Source of the DNA: Rhizobium sp. AC27/96
GTDB lineage: Bacteria > Pseudomonadota > Alphaproteobacteria > Rhizobiales > Rhizobiaceae
Reading direction: 5' to 3'
Assembly: GCF_001692325.1 (NCBI RefSeq)
Contig: NZ_LXKN01000032.1
Coordinates: 310,001-374,000, forward strand
DNA: 64,000 nt
The translations under genes and the position numbers were made by a program. This document shows, in pieces, positions 35,095 through 43,913 of the stretch (positions are counted from its first letter, which is position 1; each line of letters starts with the position of its first letter). The notes below the pieces were generated by a model that searched no databases, was not told the DNA's origin, and worked only from the letters and a program-made list of their open reading frames with translations.

Positions 35095-36429
35095 TCAGTT
35101 CAGCGAATGAAGCCCAGCCGCATGCGCGGCCCTGTCCAGCTCCTCGCGAAAATCGGGGTGAGCCAGCCCGATCAGTGCCTTTGCCCGATCCGCTACGGAT
35201 TTGCCCTTGAGGTTCGCCCAGCCATACTCCGTCACGATAATATGTGTGTCGTTGCGCGATGTGGTCACGGGTCCCGTCAGCGCTGGAACAATGCGCGAGA
35301 TCGTCCCCTTCGCCGCCGTCGAATGGCAGGCGATGATCGATCGCCCGCCGCGCGAGGCATAGGCACCGCGCACGAAATCCACCTGCCCACCGGAGGCGCT
35401 GAACTGTCTTCCGTTGACGAATTCCGAGTTGCAGGCGCCATTCAGGTCAACCTGCATGGTGGCGTTGACCGACACTGCACGATCATTGCGGGCGATGACG
35501 AAGGGATTGTTCACATAGTCGACCGGATGGGCTTCGACATCCGGGTTGTCGTGCAGGAAGTCGTAGAGCGGCTGATCCCCCAGGGCAAAGGTGAAGATCG
35601 AGCGGCCGACATGCGTCTGCTTGCGGCTATTGTCGACCACGCCTGCCCTGACCAGATTGGCAAGACCCGCCGTCATCATTTCCGTATGGATGCCGAGGTG
35701 GCGATGTTTCGAGAGCCGCGCACACACCGCATCCGGCAAGGCGCCGATGCCCATTTGCAGGCAATCGCCATCTTCCACCAGACCCGCGACGATCGCACCG
35801 ATGGCATCGTCCACCTGGTTGGACGGCGCCGGGGGCAGGATTGGCAGGCCGACGTCGTTTTCGACCAACGCCGCCACGCTCGATACGGGGATCATGCAAT
35901 CGCCGCGCACATAGGGCATCCGGGCGTTGACTTCGAGGATCAGCCGAATGCCCGGCTTGCGCGATACCGTCAGCGCATAGTCGGTACTCGCGCCCAGGCT
36001 GAAATTGCCATCCGCGTCCATTGGCGCGACCGTTGCAATCAATGTGTCGACGCCGACATGCTCGACCAGCGAGCGCGGCACCTGGCTGAAATGGCAGGGT
36101 ACCAAATCGACAGGAGGCAGGGCCTCAGCCGATCGCCTCTTGTCGAGCGCACGCTCCACGCCTCCGTGAAAATAGCTGACGGGAATGATCTGGTGGCGCA
36201 GGTCGAAATCAAAAACGCTGGTGCCGGCCACGCCGGTGCAAAGGAGATAATGGAGCCGCACATTGTCGACGGCTCCGGCCCTTGCCCGTTCGGCGAGCGC
36301 CGCAAGGATGGCCGGCGGCTGACCCGCCGCTATGGGCATGGCGATTTTCGCGCCCGACGGAATCAGAGCGACGGCCTCCGCGGCGGATCGCAGGCGTTCG
36401 CGATAGAGTATCTGATGGCTATTGGTCAT
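35095..36429 (-). CDS. acetyl-CoA hydrolase/4-hydroxybutyrate CoA-transferase family protein
   Basis: A 444-residue family I-type CoA-transferase. The family marks are SGAKIAMPIAAGQPPAILAAL at the N-terminus, VDDAIGAIVAGLVEDGDCLQMGIGALPDA near residue 205, and HIIVTEYGWANLKGKSVADRAKALI near the C-terminus. The catalytic Glu is probably the Glu in TEYG (or in the upstream GIHTEMM). It would move CoA between acetyl-CoA and an organic acid. It is convergent with the isomerase gene and has no obvious operon partner. Confidence 0.88.
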   Translation of the reverse strand: MTNSHQILYRERLRSAAEAVALIPSGAKIAMPIAAGQPPAILAALAERARAGAVDNVRLHYLLCTGVAGTSVFDFDLRHQIIPVSYFHGGVERALDKRRSAEALPPVDLVPCHFSQVPRSLVEHVGVDTLIATVAPMDADGNFSLGASTDYALTVSRKPGIRLILEVNARMPYVRGDCMIPVSSVAALVENDVGLPILPPAPSNQVDDAIGAIVAGLVEDGDCLQMGIGALPDAVCARLSKHRHLGIHTEMMTAGLANLVRAGVVDNSRKQTHVGRSIFTFALGDQPLYDFLHDNPDVEAHPVDYVNNPFVIARNDRAVSVNATMQVDLNGACNSEFVNGRQFSASGGQVDFVRGAYASRGGRSIIACHSTAAKGTISRIVPALTGPVTTSRNDTHIIVTEYGWANLKGKSVADRAKALIGLAHPDFREELDRAAHAAGLHSLN

Positions 36430-36579
36430 TGGGCCCTCCTCCCAATACTATTTCAGATCAAATCCGCATCCATTGCAATGGGCACATCCCATGCGTCTGA
36501 TGCGCGCAACCATCGGCACAACCAAGAATTAACGCGTTGATGCTTCTGTATATCCGGGTTGATGTGGACGAGAAGCGCT

Positions 36580-37458
36580 ATGAAGATTGCCGTGGGTGTG
36601 GCGACGTCCGGTCGCAAAGCGATATTGGCCTGCATGATCGACAGGCTGGCTGCGCAGACGCGCAGGCCAGACCATCTGTTCCTCAGCCCGGCCACGGACG
36701 ACGATATCGATATGGAGCGCCTGCGCTCGGCGCCATTTCCGGTGAGCATCGTCTCGTCTCCCAAAGGAAGCTGCCCCCAGCGTAACGCCATCATCAACGC
36801 CGCCGCCGGCATGGATGCGCTTACCTTTTTCGATGATGACTTCTTTCCCGTCAGCAACTATCTCGCCGAAACGGAAGCGTTGCTTGAGGCAGACAAAGAC
36901 ATTGTCGTGGCAACCGGACACGTCATCTATGACGGCATCGGCGGGCCGGGTCTGACGGTTGAAGAGGCAGACCGGATCTTGAACGAGGACCCGGACCCGG
37001 ACCCGGCTCCAACAATCGAGGCCACGCACAATGCCTATGGCTGCAACATGACCTTCCGCCTGCAGCCGATCCTCGCCCATCGCGTCTATTTCGATGAGGA
37101 GCTGCCGCTTTACGCCTGGCAGGAGGATGTCGATCTCTGCCGGCGGCTGCGTGCATATGGCAAGATCGTCAGTTTCAATCGGCTGCGCGGCGTTCATCTC
37201 GGGGCGAAGGTCGGCCGTACCTCCGGCTTGCGCCTTGGATATTCTCAAATCGCCAACCCGCTCTATCTCGTCAAAAAGCGCTCCGTATCCTTGAAATGGG
37301 CGCTGAAGCTGATGGGCGGCAACGTCGCCTCGAACATCGTCGGCTCGATCAAGCCACCACCCTACATCGACCGGCGCGGCCGTCTTCGCGGGAATCTAGT
37401 GGCGCTTCGTCATTTGGTGAGCGGCTCGCTCGATCCGAAATACATCACCACCATGTAG
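36580..37458 (+). CDS. glycosyltransferase family 2-like protein
   Basis: A 292-residue GT-A fold glycosyltransferase, starting MKIAVGVATSGRKAILACMI with GAGAAG upstream of the ATG at 36580. The acidic metal site is TFFDDDFFP near residue 84. An acidic loop with Asp-Pro repeats (NEDPDPDPAP) lies near 140, and WQEDVDLCRRLRAYGK near 185 is the usual ED catalytic region. It probably adds a sugar to an envelope polysaccharide or lipid in the cytoplasm. Neither neighbour belongs to a surface-sugar cluster, so it is an orphan. Confidence 0.85.
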   Translation: MKIAVGVATSGRKAILACMIDRLAAQTRRPDHLFLSPATDDDIDMERLRSAPFPVSIVSSPKGSCPQRNAIINAAAGMDALTFFDDDFFPVSNYLAETEALLEADKDIVVATGHVIYDGIGGPGLTVEEADRILNEDPDPDPAPTIEATHNAYGCNMTFRLQPILAHRVYFDEELPLYAWQEDVDLCRRLRAYGKIVSFNRLRGVHLGAKVGRTSGLRLGYSQIANPLYLVKKRSVSLKWALKLMGGNVASNIVGSIKPPPYIDRRGRLRGNLVALRHLVSGSLDPKYITTM

Positions 37459-37526
37459 GCCTTGGGCGGCATATGGGCGTGTGGCAATCATGACCGGATT
37501 CGCGGGTCGCGGATGAGGGTCAGCCG

Positions 37527-38201
37527 CTAGGCTCGCCGCCCGGGTAGGTGATGCAGCAAGGACTGACAGGCGCCCATGATGTGATCAGTCAGGCAACCGG
37601 CAGCTTTTTCCACATCGCCCGTCCTGCAGATTGCCAGCAATTCGCGATGCTCGCGATCGGCCGTTTCTTTGCCGTGCGACAGGGTGAGCTGTACTCGCAA
37701 GTAACGTTCGAGCCGATCGTTGACGGACCTTATGGTGCTGACGAGATAGGGTCTTTCAGCGTCCTCATAAAGACAGCTGTGGAATTGCCAGTTCAATTCC
37801 GACCAGCGGGCAACGTCGGCTTCCCTGGCAAATGCGTCGCAATAGGCCTCCGCCTTCTCAAACGTCTTTTCCGTCATGAAGGGAGCCGAAAGCCTCAGCG
37901 CATTCGATTCCAGAATGGCCCGCACCTCGAAAATCTGGACGATTTCCGGTTCGGAAACGCTGGTGACGATTGCACCTCTGTTGCGGTGAAACTCCACCAA
38001 TCCCTCAGCCTCGAGCCTTTTAAGGGCTTCGCGAACCGGGATCTTGCTGACATTGAAGAGGCGGGCGACGTCGTCCTGCCGAATGGGCTCTCCCTCATCG
38101 AGCGAACCGTCTGCAATGGAATCCCGGATGAATTTCAGGATCACGTCGGAGGTGCTCGGCGCCTTTCCCAGATTGGGTATGTCTTCGACATTAAGAGGCA
38201 T
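37527..38201 (-). CDS. GntR-family regulator, FCD (FadR-like) subfamily
   Basis: A 224-residue repressor. Residues about 20-85 form the GntR winged helix (IRQDDVARLFNVSKIPVREALKRLEAEGL, then RNRGAIVTSV) and the rest an all-helical FCD effector domain. The ATG at 38201 was chosen from conservation; the open frame 22 codons further up lacks a good ribosome site. It diverges from the proline-racemase-like gene, whose promoter has a perfect inverted repeat with two GTATAC cores, a typical FCD-GntR operator type. It probably represses that gene and perhaps the distant transporter operon. Confidence 0.9.
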   Translation of the reverse strand: MPLNVEDIPNLGKAPSTSDVILKFIRDSIADGSLDEGEPIRQDDVARLFNVSKIPVREALKRLEAEGLVEFHRNRGAIVTSVSEPEIVQIFEVRAILESNALRLSAPFMTEKTFEKAEAYCDAFAREADVARWSELNWQFHSCLYEDAERPYLVSTIRSVNDRLERYLRVQLTLSHGKETADREHRELLAICRTGDVEKAAGCLTDHIMGACQSLLHHLPGRRA

Positions 38202-38366
38202 GCAGGCATTATTCCTTGGATCGCACGCAGGGTGAGCAGAGGTTTTGAAGTCGCAACCTTCCCTCAATATCGTGATCTGGTTCTGCGGCGCAAGGGCGCA
38301 TTCCTGTCGGTTCGGCTCGTGGATTCAACGCCATTTCAGCCTTTGAACACGGGTTGACGCATCTTC

Positions 38367-38413
38367 AATATCGTATACGTTATCCTAAATTTTCGGATAA
38401 CGTATACGATATT
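38367..38413. promoter_or_regulatory. 19-bp perfect inverted repeat with twin GTATAC cores
   Basis: AATATCGTATACGTTATCC at 38367-38385 and its exact reverse complement at 38395-38413 are separated by nine AT-rich bases. Each arm has the palindromic core CGTATACG, with the cores 29 bases apart. A TTGACG -35-like box at 38354-38359 precedes it and the left arm would cover a -10, so a bound repressor would block the plus-strand gene at 38433. Confidence 0.8.
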
Positions 38414-38432
38414 GATCAAAGGAGGTATGGCA

Positions 38433-39461
38433 ATGCGCACATCAAAAGTCATCCATGTCGTGAGCTGTCATGCCGAAGGAGAGGTTGGCGACGTCATCGT
38501 CGGCGGGGTAGCCCCTCCGCCTGGCGCCACTGTCTGGGAGCAGTCACGCTGGATCGCGCAGGACGAGACTTTGCGGAATTTCGTCCTCAATGAGCCGCGT
38601 GGCGGTGTCTTCCGCCATGTGAACCTGCTGGTTCCCCCAAAAGATCCCAGGGCGCAGATGGCCTGGATCATCATGGAGCCGGCCGATACGCCACCTATGT
38701 CCGGATCGAATTCGATCTGCGTGTCGACCGTTCTGCTCGACACCGGCATCATTCCCATGCAGGAACCGATCACGCAGATGGTGCTGGAAGCGCCGGGCGG
38801 CCTCATCGAAGTGAAGGCCGAATGCCGCAACGGCAAGGCCGAACGCATTCATGTTCGCAACGTGCCGTCCTTTGCCGACAGACTGGACGCCAAGCTTGAG
38901 GTCGAGGGCATCGGCACGATCACGGTGGACACGGCCTATGGCGGTGACAGTTTCGTGCTAGTGGATGCGGCGTCGCTGGGCCTCAGCCTTGAGCCAGATC
39001 AAGCGCGTGACATAGCCCGCCTCGGCGTGAAAATCACCGAGGCGGCCAACGAGCAGCTCGGCTTCCGCCATCCCGTCAACGACTGGAGCCATATTTCCTT
39101 CTGCCAGATCACCGATCCGGTCCAGATGAAAGATGGCATCCTCTGGGGAAAGAATGCCGTCGCCATTCGCCCCGGCAAGATCGACCGCTCGCCGACGGGC
39201 ACCGGATGCTCGGCGCGCATGGCCGTTCTCCACGCCAGGGGTCAGATGAAAATCGGCGACCGGTTCGTCGGAACCTCACTGATCGATACGGAATTCCATT
39301 GCAGCATCGACAGCGCCGTCGATCTCAACGGCAAGTCGGCGATCAGCCCGATCATCTCAGGCCGCGCCTGGATCATCGGCACGCATCAGCTGATGGTGGA
39401 CCCGGATGACCCCTTCCCCGCCGGCTATCGCCTCTCCGATACCTGGCCGATGGACCTCTAG
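38433..39461 (+). CDS. proline racemase superfamily protein with Ser/Thr in place of the catalytic cysteines
   Basis: A 342-residue member of the superfamily of proline racemase, 4-hydroxyproline 2-epimerase and trans-3-hydroxyproline dehydratase. AGGAGG sits seven bases before the ATG at 38433. The first catalytic motif reads MSGSNSICV where active relatives have MCGH, so Cys is replaced by Ser. The second reads DRSPTGTGCSAR where racemases have PCGTG, so Cys is replaced by Thr. Known pairs are Cys/Cys (racemase or epimerase) and Cys/Thr (dehydratase); Ser/Thr is unusual and activity is unclear. The surrounding hydroxyproline genes still suggest an imino-acid substrate. Confidence 0.85.
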   Translation: MRTSKVIHVVSCHAEGEVGDVIVGGVAPPPGATVWEQSRWIAQDETLRNFVLNEPRGGVFRHVNLLVPPKDPRAQMAWIIMEPADTPPMSGSNSICVSTVLLDTGIIPMQEPITQMVLEAPGGLIEVKAECRNGKAERIHVRNVPSFADRLDAKLEVEGIGTITVDTAYGGDSFVLVDAASLGLSLEPDQARDIARLGVKITEAANEQLGFRHPVNDWSHISFCQITDPVQMKDGILWGKNAVAIRPGKIDRSPTGTGCSARMAVLHARGQMKIGDRFVGTSLIDTEFHCSIDSAVDLNGKSAISPIISGRAWIIGTHQLMVDPDDPFPAGYRLSDTWPMDL

Positions 39462-39481
39462 CCGAACGGCCGCTCTTCATT

Positions 39482-39511
39482 GCGGAAGGCATTCATCAAA
39501 GTGCCTTCCGC
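39482..39511. terminator. bidirectional terminator hairpin
   Basis: GCGGAAGGCA at 39482-39491 and TGCCTTCCGC at 39502-39511 form a perfect ten-pair stem with a ten-base loop between the convergent racemase-like and aconitase X genes. Confidence 0.7.
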
Positions 39512-39526
39512 CTAATCTGCCTGGCG

Positions 39527-41215
39527 TCAAATCCAGTCCGGCACCCCTACCGGAACACGCCCGGTCAAGGCTGCTTCTACACAATTGGCAAGGCTGCCGA
39601 AGCGCACGATCCGGCCGCTGAGGCCCGGCCCGTAATGGGCGTATTTGCCAGAATTCGTCATGACTGCCCGCGTGCCGGGCGGAAAGACCGGCTCCGAAAT
39701 CGAACACCAGCAAAGATCGGGCAGAACCTGCACGCCGCTGTCGCGCAGCCGCGCCAGTGTCCCCTCTTCCTCCGCCTTGGCGATGACATCGCGTCCCGCC
39801 GTAACGATGACCATCACCTCAGGCAGGCGGCGTCGGCCGGCAAAAGCATCGGCGAGCGCACGACATTCGGCGAGCGACGCATGCGGGCTGCCGATAGCAA
39901 CGAGTTCGACTTGCTCCGGTCCCTCGTTCAACATCTTCCAGGCGGCGGCCATATCGGCGCGCATAATGGCGTGACGGTCGGCGTTCGGGTGCTGAGCGTT
40001 GTTAGCCTCCGGGGTGACGCCTTCGACATGCAGCATGGGTGCGGCGGACGTCGTGCCGAAGGCGGCGCACAGCGCCTTCAAGTCGTCGCGCGACGGATTT
40101 CCGGCGGCAAGACCGCGCAGCATAGGAATGCGATCCGGAGAAGCCTTGCCGGCGAGATAGCCGATCAGCGGCCAGAAGGCATCGTCGCGATGCTCCGGCA
40201 ATTCCACATCGATGATGCGCGTGGCCTTGCGGTTTTCATCCAGATAGACACCGGAGAGCGGCGCGCGGCCGGTCAGCGCGATGCAGAGATCGAGGAAATC
40301 CGGGTGCTTGGCCGTACGCGCACCAAGCACGGTGTTAGCGAAAATGACGGCGTTGGATTCGGCCCAGCCAATCGCCTCACCCGCGCCCGGCGCACTATCC
40401 AGCAGATAGGGCGAACAGGTGAACGTCGGGCGGCAGCCCATGCGAACATAGGCGTCCGCCAGCCGTGCGGCCGGATCGCCGAAATCCTCCGGCACGCCCT
40501 GCGATCGCCAGTTGGCGCGATCGACGGAGATGGCGTTCATGGTTGTGGGAACACGCACGCGACCGCCGAGATCGGCCATCTTCTCCGCGAAGGTGAGATT
40601 GGCAGGGCTTGCATAGATGCAGCCGTCGATATGGCCCTGCGTCACATCAATCAGGGATGTCGCGCCCTGTTGCGCCGCCATGGCAACCAGGATCCGCATC
40701 GCCTGGGCAACGGCAACACCTTCACCACCCTCGAGCATGGAGCGGTCCGCTTCCGTCAGGGAGAGTGCCGAGGTGGCGGGCGACAGAAGAGGAATGGTCT
40801 TACCGTCGGCCACGATGGCAGCGGCTTCGATCCGGATGGTCTTTGCCTGTGACAGGTTGGCGAAGATATCCGGCCGCAGGCGCACCACCGGCAACTGCCG
40901 GCCGAACATCTCCGCGGCGACGAGTGCTCCGAGCGTCAGCACATCCTCGGCTTCGCAGAAGATCAGAGCGGCGGGTGCGCGGCCCGTCAGCGCCATATCG
41001 AGCAGCACGCCGGAGCCGGTGCAGGACCCACGGCTTGACGGCATCATCAGCACCGCGCCGGTGAGACATTCGCCATGCAAGGGATGATGGACGTCAATGA
41101 CGCGGCCGGTCGCGGGATCGACCCCGCCCCAGAAGCTCAGCGCTTCCTGCGTGGCGACGACACGGCCTTCCGCCGTGCCGCCCATGATGCTGCGAGCCGG
41201 TGCTGTGTCGTTCAT
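39527..41215 (-). CDS. aconitase X, fused form (probable cis-3-hydroxy-L-proline dehydratase)
   Basis: A 562-residue single-chain AcnX. The small domain (DUF126) is N-terminal at about residues 1-140, with MMPSSRGSCTGSGVLLDMAL, and the large catalytic domain (DUF521) follows, with the late Cys pair PDLCWCSISEPVFPPG. Bacterial AcnX enzymes are Fe-S dehydratases shown to turn cis-3-hydroxy-L-proline into delta1-pyrroline-2-carboxylate, whereas the archaeal type makes mevalonate-pathway intermediates. The neighbours (D-amino-acid dehydrogenase, amino-acid importer, Ldh2-type reductase) favour the hydroxyproline role. It is the last gene of the importer operon, 76 bases after the dehydrogenase. 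Confidence 0.88.
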   Translation of the reverse strand: MNDTAPARSIMGGTAEGRVVATQEALSFWGGVDPATGRVIDVHHPLHGECLTGAVLMMPSSRGSCTGSGVLLDMALTGRAPAALIFCEAEDVLTLGALVAAEMFGRQLPVVRLRPDIFANLSQAKTIRIEAAAIVADGKTIPLLSPATSALSLTEADRSMLEGGEGVAVAQAMRILVAMAAQQGATSLIDVTQGHIDGCIYASPANLTFAEKMADLGGRVRVPTTMNAISVDRANWRSQGVPEDFGDPAARLADAYVRMGCRPTFTCSPYLLDSAPGAGEAIGWAESNAVIFANTVLGARTAKHPDFLDLCIALTGRAPLSGVYLDENRKATRIIDVELPEHRDDAFWPLIGYLAGKASPDRIPMLRGLAAGNPSRDDLKALCAAFGTTSAAPMLHVEGVTPEANNAQHPNADRHAIMRADMAAAWKMLNEGPEQVELVAIGSPHASLAECRALADAFAGRRRLPEVMVIVTAGRDVIAKAEEEGTLARLRDSGVQVLPDLCWCSISEPVFPPGTRAVMTNSGKYAHYGPGLSGRIVRFGSLANCVEAALTGRVPVGVPDWI

Positions 41216-41291
41216 TTCACCATAAATCCATGCGCAAGAGGACTATCATCATTGATGCAGAAGGCGATGTGCATCGCCTTGCAAATCTCTA

Positions 41292-42536
41292 TCAGAAGCG
41301 TTGCGGCGAGAAGGACGCCAGGTCGATGGGCGGCGTCTGCCCCGTCAGGAGGTCAGCGACCAGACGCGCCGTGCCGGCCGATTGGGTCAGGCCGAGATGG
41401 CCGTGGCCGAAGGCATAGAGCACATCCGGGGTCGCCCTGGCGCGGCCGATGGCGGGCAGGCTGTCAGGCAGCGACGGCCGGAAGCCCATCCATTGCACGC
41501 CACCCTCCGGCTTGAGGCCGGTCAGGAAGGATCGAGCCTTCTGCAGCATCGCCTCGGAGCGGCGGAAATTCGCCGGAAGCGTGAGGCCACCCAGCTCCAC
41601 GGCGCCGCCGACACGGATGCCCGTCGAGAGCTTGCTGACGACGAAGCCATGGCCGCCGAAGGTTATCTGCGTGCGCAGATCGAAGGCACCGGCCGGCAGC
41701 GTCGTGTTATAGCCGCGTTCCGTTTCGAGCGGGATATGTTCGCCAAGCGTTTTGGCTATCCGGTGCGAGAAAGCGCCTGCGGCCAGAACCACCTTGCGGG
41801 CCTCGCGCACCTTCCCATCCGTCGCCACCACCTCGACACCACCGGAAACCGGACGGAGCGCCGAAATCTCCGCGGTTTCGATGAGGCCACCCCGGCTGCA
41901 AAAATGCTGCGCCAGCGCCAGCGTATAGAGCTTGGGATCGGCGATGGAATACCAGCCGGGCGTGAAGGTGCCGAGGATGAAGCGGGATGCGAGCCCAGGC
42001 TGGATCGCCGCCATCTCGTCGGATTTCAGATGCTGGAACTCGATGCCATGATTGCGGCGCACCTCCCACCCGGGAAGTGACGCCCGAAACTCCGCCTCGC
42101 TCTCATAGACCTGAAGGTTACCCTCCTTGCGCAGCATGGAGAGCGTCTCCGTCGCAGCAAGGAAAGGCTCTAGCTCTACCTTGGAAAGATCCATCAGGCT
42201 TGTCTGTGCCGCTATCGCGTGGGCAACGCGCGACGGCTGGCAGGCGCGCCAGAAGCGGAACATCCAGGGCGCGATCTTGAGCGCATAGGCCGGCGGCACC
42301 GAGAGCGGCCCAAGCGGATCGAGGAGCCATTTCGGCGCCTTCTTCAGGATGCCGGGGGAGGCAAGCGGCAGAATATCCGTGAAGGCGAAGGCGCCGGCAT
42401 TACCAGCGGAGGCGCCGGCCGCTGGTCCTTCGCGATCTACGACCACAACAGTCAAGCCACGGGACTGGGCGGCAATCGCGGTGGAAAGGCCGATCACGCC
42501 CGCCCCGATGACGATAACATCAGGCCTTGTCATCAA
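41292..42536 (-). CDS. FAD-dependent D-amino-acid dehydrogenase (DadA/LhpB-like)
   Basis: A 414-residue DAO-fold flavoprotein. The FAD dinucleotide motif is VIVIGAGVIGLSTAIAAQSRG at the N-terminus, followed by ASAGNAGAF as in DadA, and the C-terminal FAD site is YAFGHGHLGLTQSAGTARL. It is expected to oxidise a D-imino or D-amino acid such as cis-4-hydroxy-D-proline to the pyrroline and pass electrons to the respiratory chain. It overlaps the importer ATPase stop as ATGA, so oxidation is coupled to uptake. D-Proline or another D-amino acid is an alternative substrate. Confidence 0.88.
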   Translation of the reverse strand: MMTRPDVIVIGAGVIGLSTAIAAQSRGLTVVVVDREGPAAGASAGNAGAFAFTDILPLASPGILKKAPKWLLDPLGPLSVPPAYALKIAPWMFRFWRACQPSRVAHAIAAQTSLMDLSKVELEPFLAATETLSMLRKEGNLQVYESEAEFRASLPGWEVRRNHGIEFQHLKSDEMAAIQPGLASRFILGTFTPGWYSIADPKLYTLALAQHFCSRGGLIETAEISALRPVSGGVEVVATDGKVREARKVVLAAGAFSHRIAKTLGEHIPLETERGYNTTLPAGAFDLRTQITFGGHGFVVSKLSTGIRVGGAVELGGLTLPANFRRSEAMLQKARSFLTGLKPEGGVQWMGFRPSLPDSLPAIGRARATPDVLYAFGHGHLGLTQSAGTARLVADLLTGQTPPIDLASFSPQRF

Positions 42537-43255
42537 CGGACGCTCGCCAAGAATTTCTGCGTTTCGGGGTGCTGCGGCGCGCCGAAAATCTGCTCGGGCT
42601 TTCCGATTTCCGCCATCACGCCCTGATGGAAGTAGGCAACGCGATCCGAGACATCGCGAGCAAACGCCATTTCATGCGTGACGCAGATCATCGTCATCCC
42701 TTCTTCCGCCAGCATCTTCAGCGTATCCAGCACCTCGCCGACCAGCATGGGGTCAAGCGCTGAGGTCACCTCGTCAAACAGCATATATTCCGGTGACATG
42801 GCAAGCGCCCGGGCTATCGCCATGCGCTGCTGTTGACCGCCCGACAGGCGCGACAGGTAGATCGAAAGCTTCTCGGCAAGACCGACATGCGTGAGCTGTT
42901 TCACCGCGATCTCCTCGGCTTCCCGCCGAGAGATGCCAAGCACCTTGCGCGGCGCCAGCATGACGTTTTCCAGTACGGTCAGATGCGGGAACGCGTTCCA
43001 TTGCTGGAAGACGATGCCGACCTTGCGGCGCAGTCTGTTCAGGTCCGTCGACTTCGCATGCACTTCAGCACCGTTGATGCGGATGCGACCGGAATCGATC
43101 GGCTCCAGACCGTTGATACAGGTCAGAAGCGTCGACTTTCCCGAACCCGAGCCCCCGATGATGGTGACCACCTCACCCTTTTCCACGGTAAGGTCGATCC
43201 CCTTCAGAACTTCGAGCGGGCCGAAGGATTTGCGGACATTTTCAATCTCAATCAT
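42533..43255 (-). CDS. polar amino-acid ABC transporter ATPase (HisP/GlnQ-like)
   Basis: A 240-residue ATPase with Walker A GGSGSGKST near residue 36, the Q-loop VFQQWNAFPHLTV, signature LSGGQQQRMAIARAL, variant Walker B YMLFDEVTSALD, and the His loop VTHEMAFARDV. The ATG at 43255 lies eight bases inside the preceding permease gene; the longer open frame is rejected for that reason. It energises the HisQM-like permease pair. Confidence 0.93.
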   Translation of the reverse strand: MIEIENVRKSFGPLEVLKGIDLTVEKGEVVTIIGGSGSGKSTLLTCINGLEPIDSGRIRINGAEVHAKSTDLNRLRRKVGIVFQQWNAFPHLTVLENVMLAPRKVLGISRREAEEIAVKQLTHVGLAEKLSIYLSRLSGGQQQRMAIARALAMSPEYMLFDEVTSALDPMLVGEVLDTLKMLAEEGMTMICVTHEMAFARDVSDRVAYFHQGVMAEIGKPEQIFGAPQHPETQKFLASVR

Positions 43256-43901
43256 TGGGGGACCACCGTTTTTCGAGATAACCGCCGAGGCGGGCAACCG
43301 GGAAGCTGATGATGAAGTAGATCGCGCCGCAGATCGTCAGGATCAGCAACGGCTCATGCAGCCGAGTGACGAGAACCTGCGAGGCGCGCAGCAGCTCGAT
43401 CAATCCCAACCATAGGACAAGCGCCGAGTCCTTCATGACGCCCAGCGAAAGGCCGATCCATGAGGGAAGTGAAACGCGCGTGGCAAGCGGCGCCACGATG
43501 TAGCGCATATCCTGCGCCCAGCTCATGCCGAGCGAACGCGCGGCGCGGCGGGTATTGGGCGGGACGGCGGCGATGCCGCCACGCACGATTTCGGTGCAAT
43601 AGGCGGCCATATAGAGCGACAGCACCACGCAGGAGGTGGTGAACGGCGCCCAGCCGAGCTTCAGGATGGATTGCAGCGCATTGCCGAGAACCAGCTGGAT
43701 CAGCAGCGGCACGGAGCGGAATATATCGAGCAGGAAGGTCAGTGGCGCCGACCAGATGGAACCGGCCTGGACGCGGATTATCCCGAAGATGATCCCGAGG
43801 ATCGTGCCCGCCGCGACGGACACGCCGGTCACCAGAAGTGTCATCCCCGCGCCTTTGGCGAGGAAAAGAAGGTCGTTCCAGGTGAGGGCTGTATCGAACA
43901 T
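43248..43901 (-). CDS. polar amino-acid ABC permease (HisM-like)
   Basis: A 217-residue permease of the His/Glu/Gln/Arg family with about five hydrophobic segments and the motif EIVRGGIAAVPPNTRRAARSLGMSWAQDMRYIVAPLA, the family's EAA loop contacting the ATPase. It follows its partner permease by 12 bases and overlaps the ATPase start by eight. The likely cargo is hydroxyproline, proline or a related D/L imino acid, judging from the enzymes in the operon. Confidence 0.92.
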   Translation of the reverse strand: MFDTALTWNDLLFLAKGAGMTLLVTGVSVAAGTILGIIFGIIRVQAGSIWSAPLTFLLDIFRSVPLLIQLVLGNALQSILKLGWAPFTTSCVVLSLYMAAYCTEIVRGGIAAVPPNTRRAARSLGMSWAQDMRYIVAPLATRVSLPSWIGLSLGVMKDSALVLWLGLIELLRASQVLVTRLHEPLLILTICGAIYFIISFPVARLGGYLEKRWSPND

Positions 43902-43913
43902 TTCTCGCCTCCC

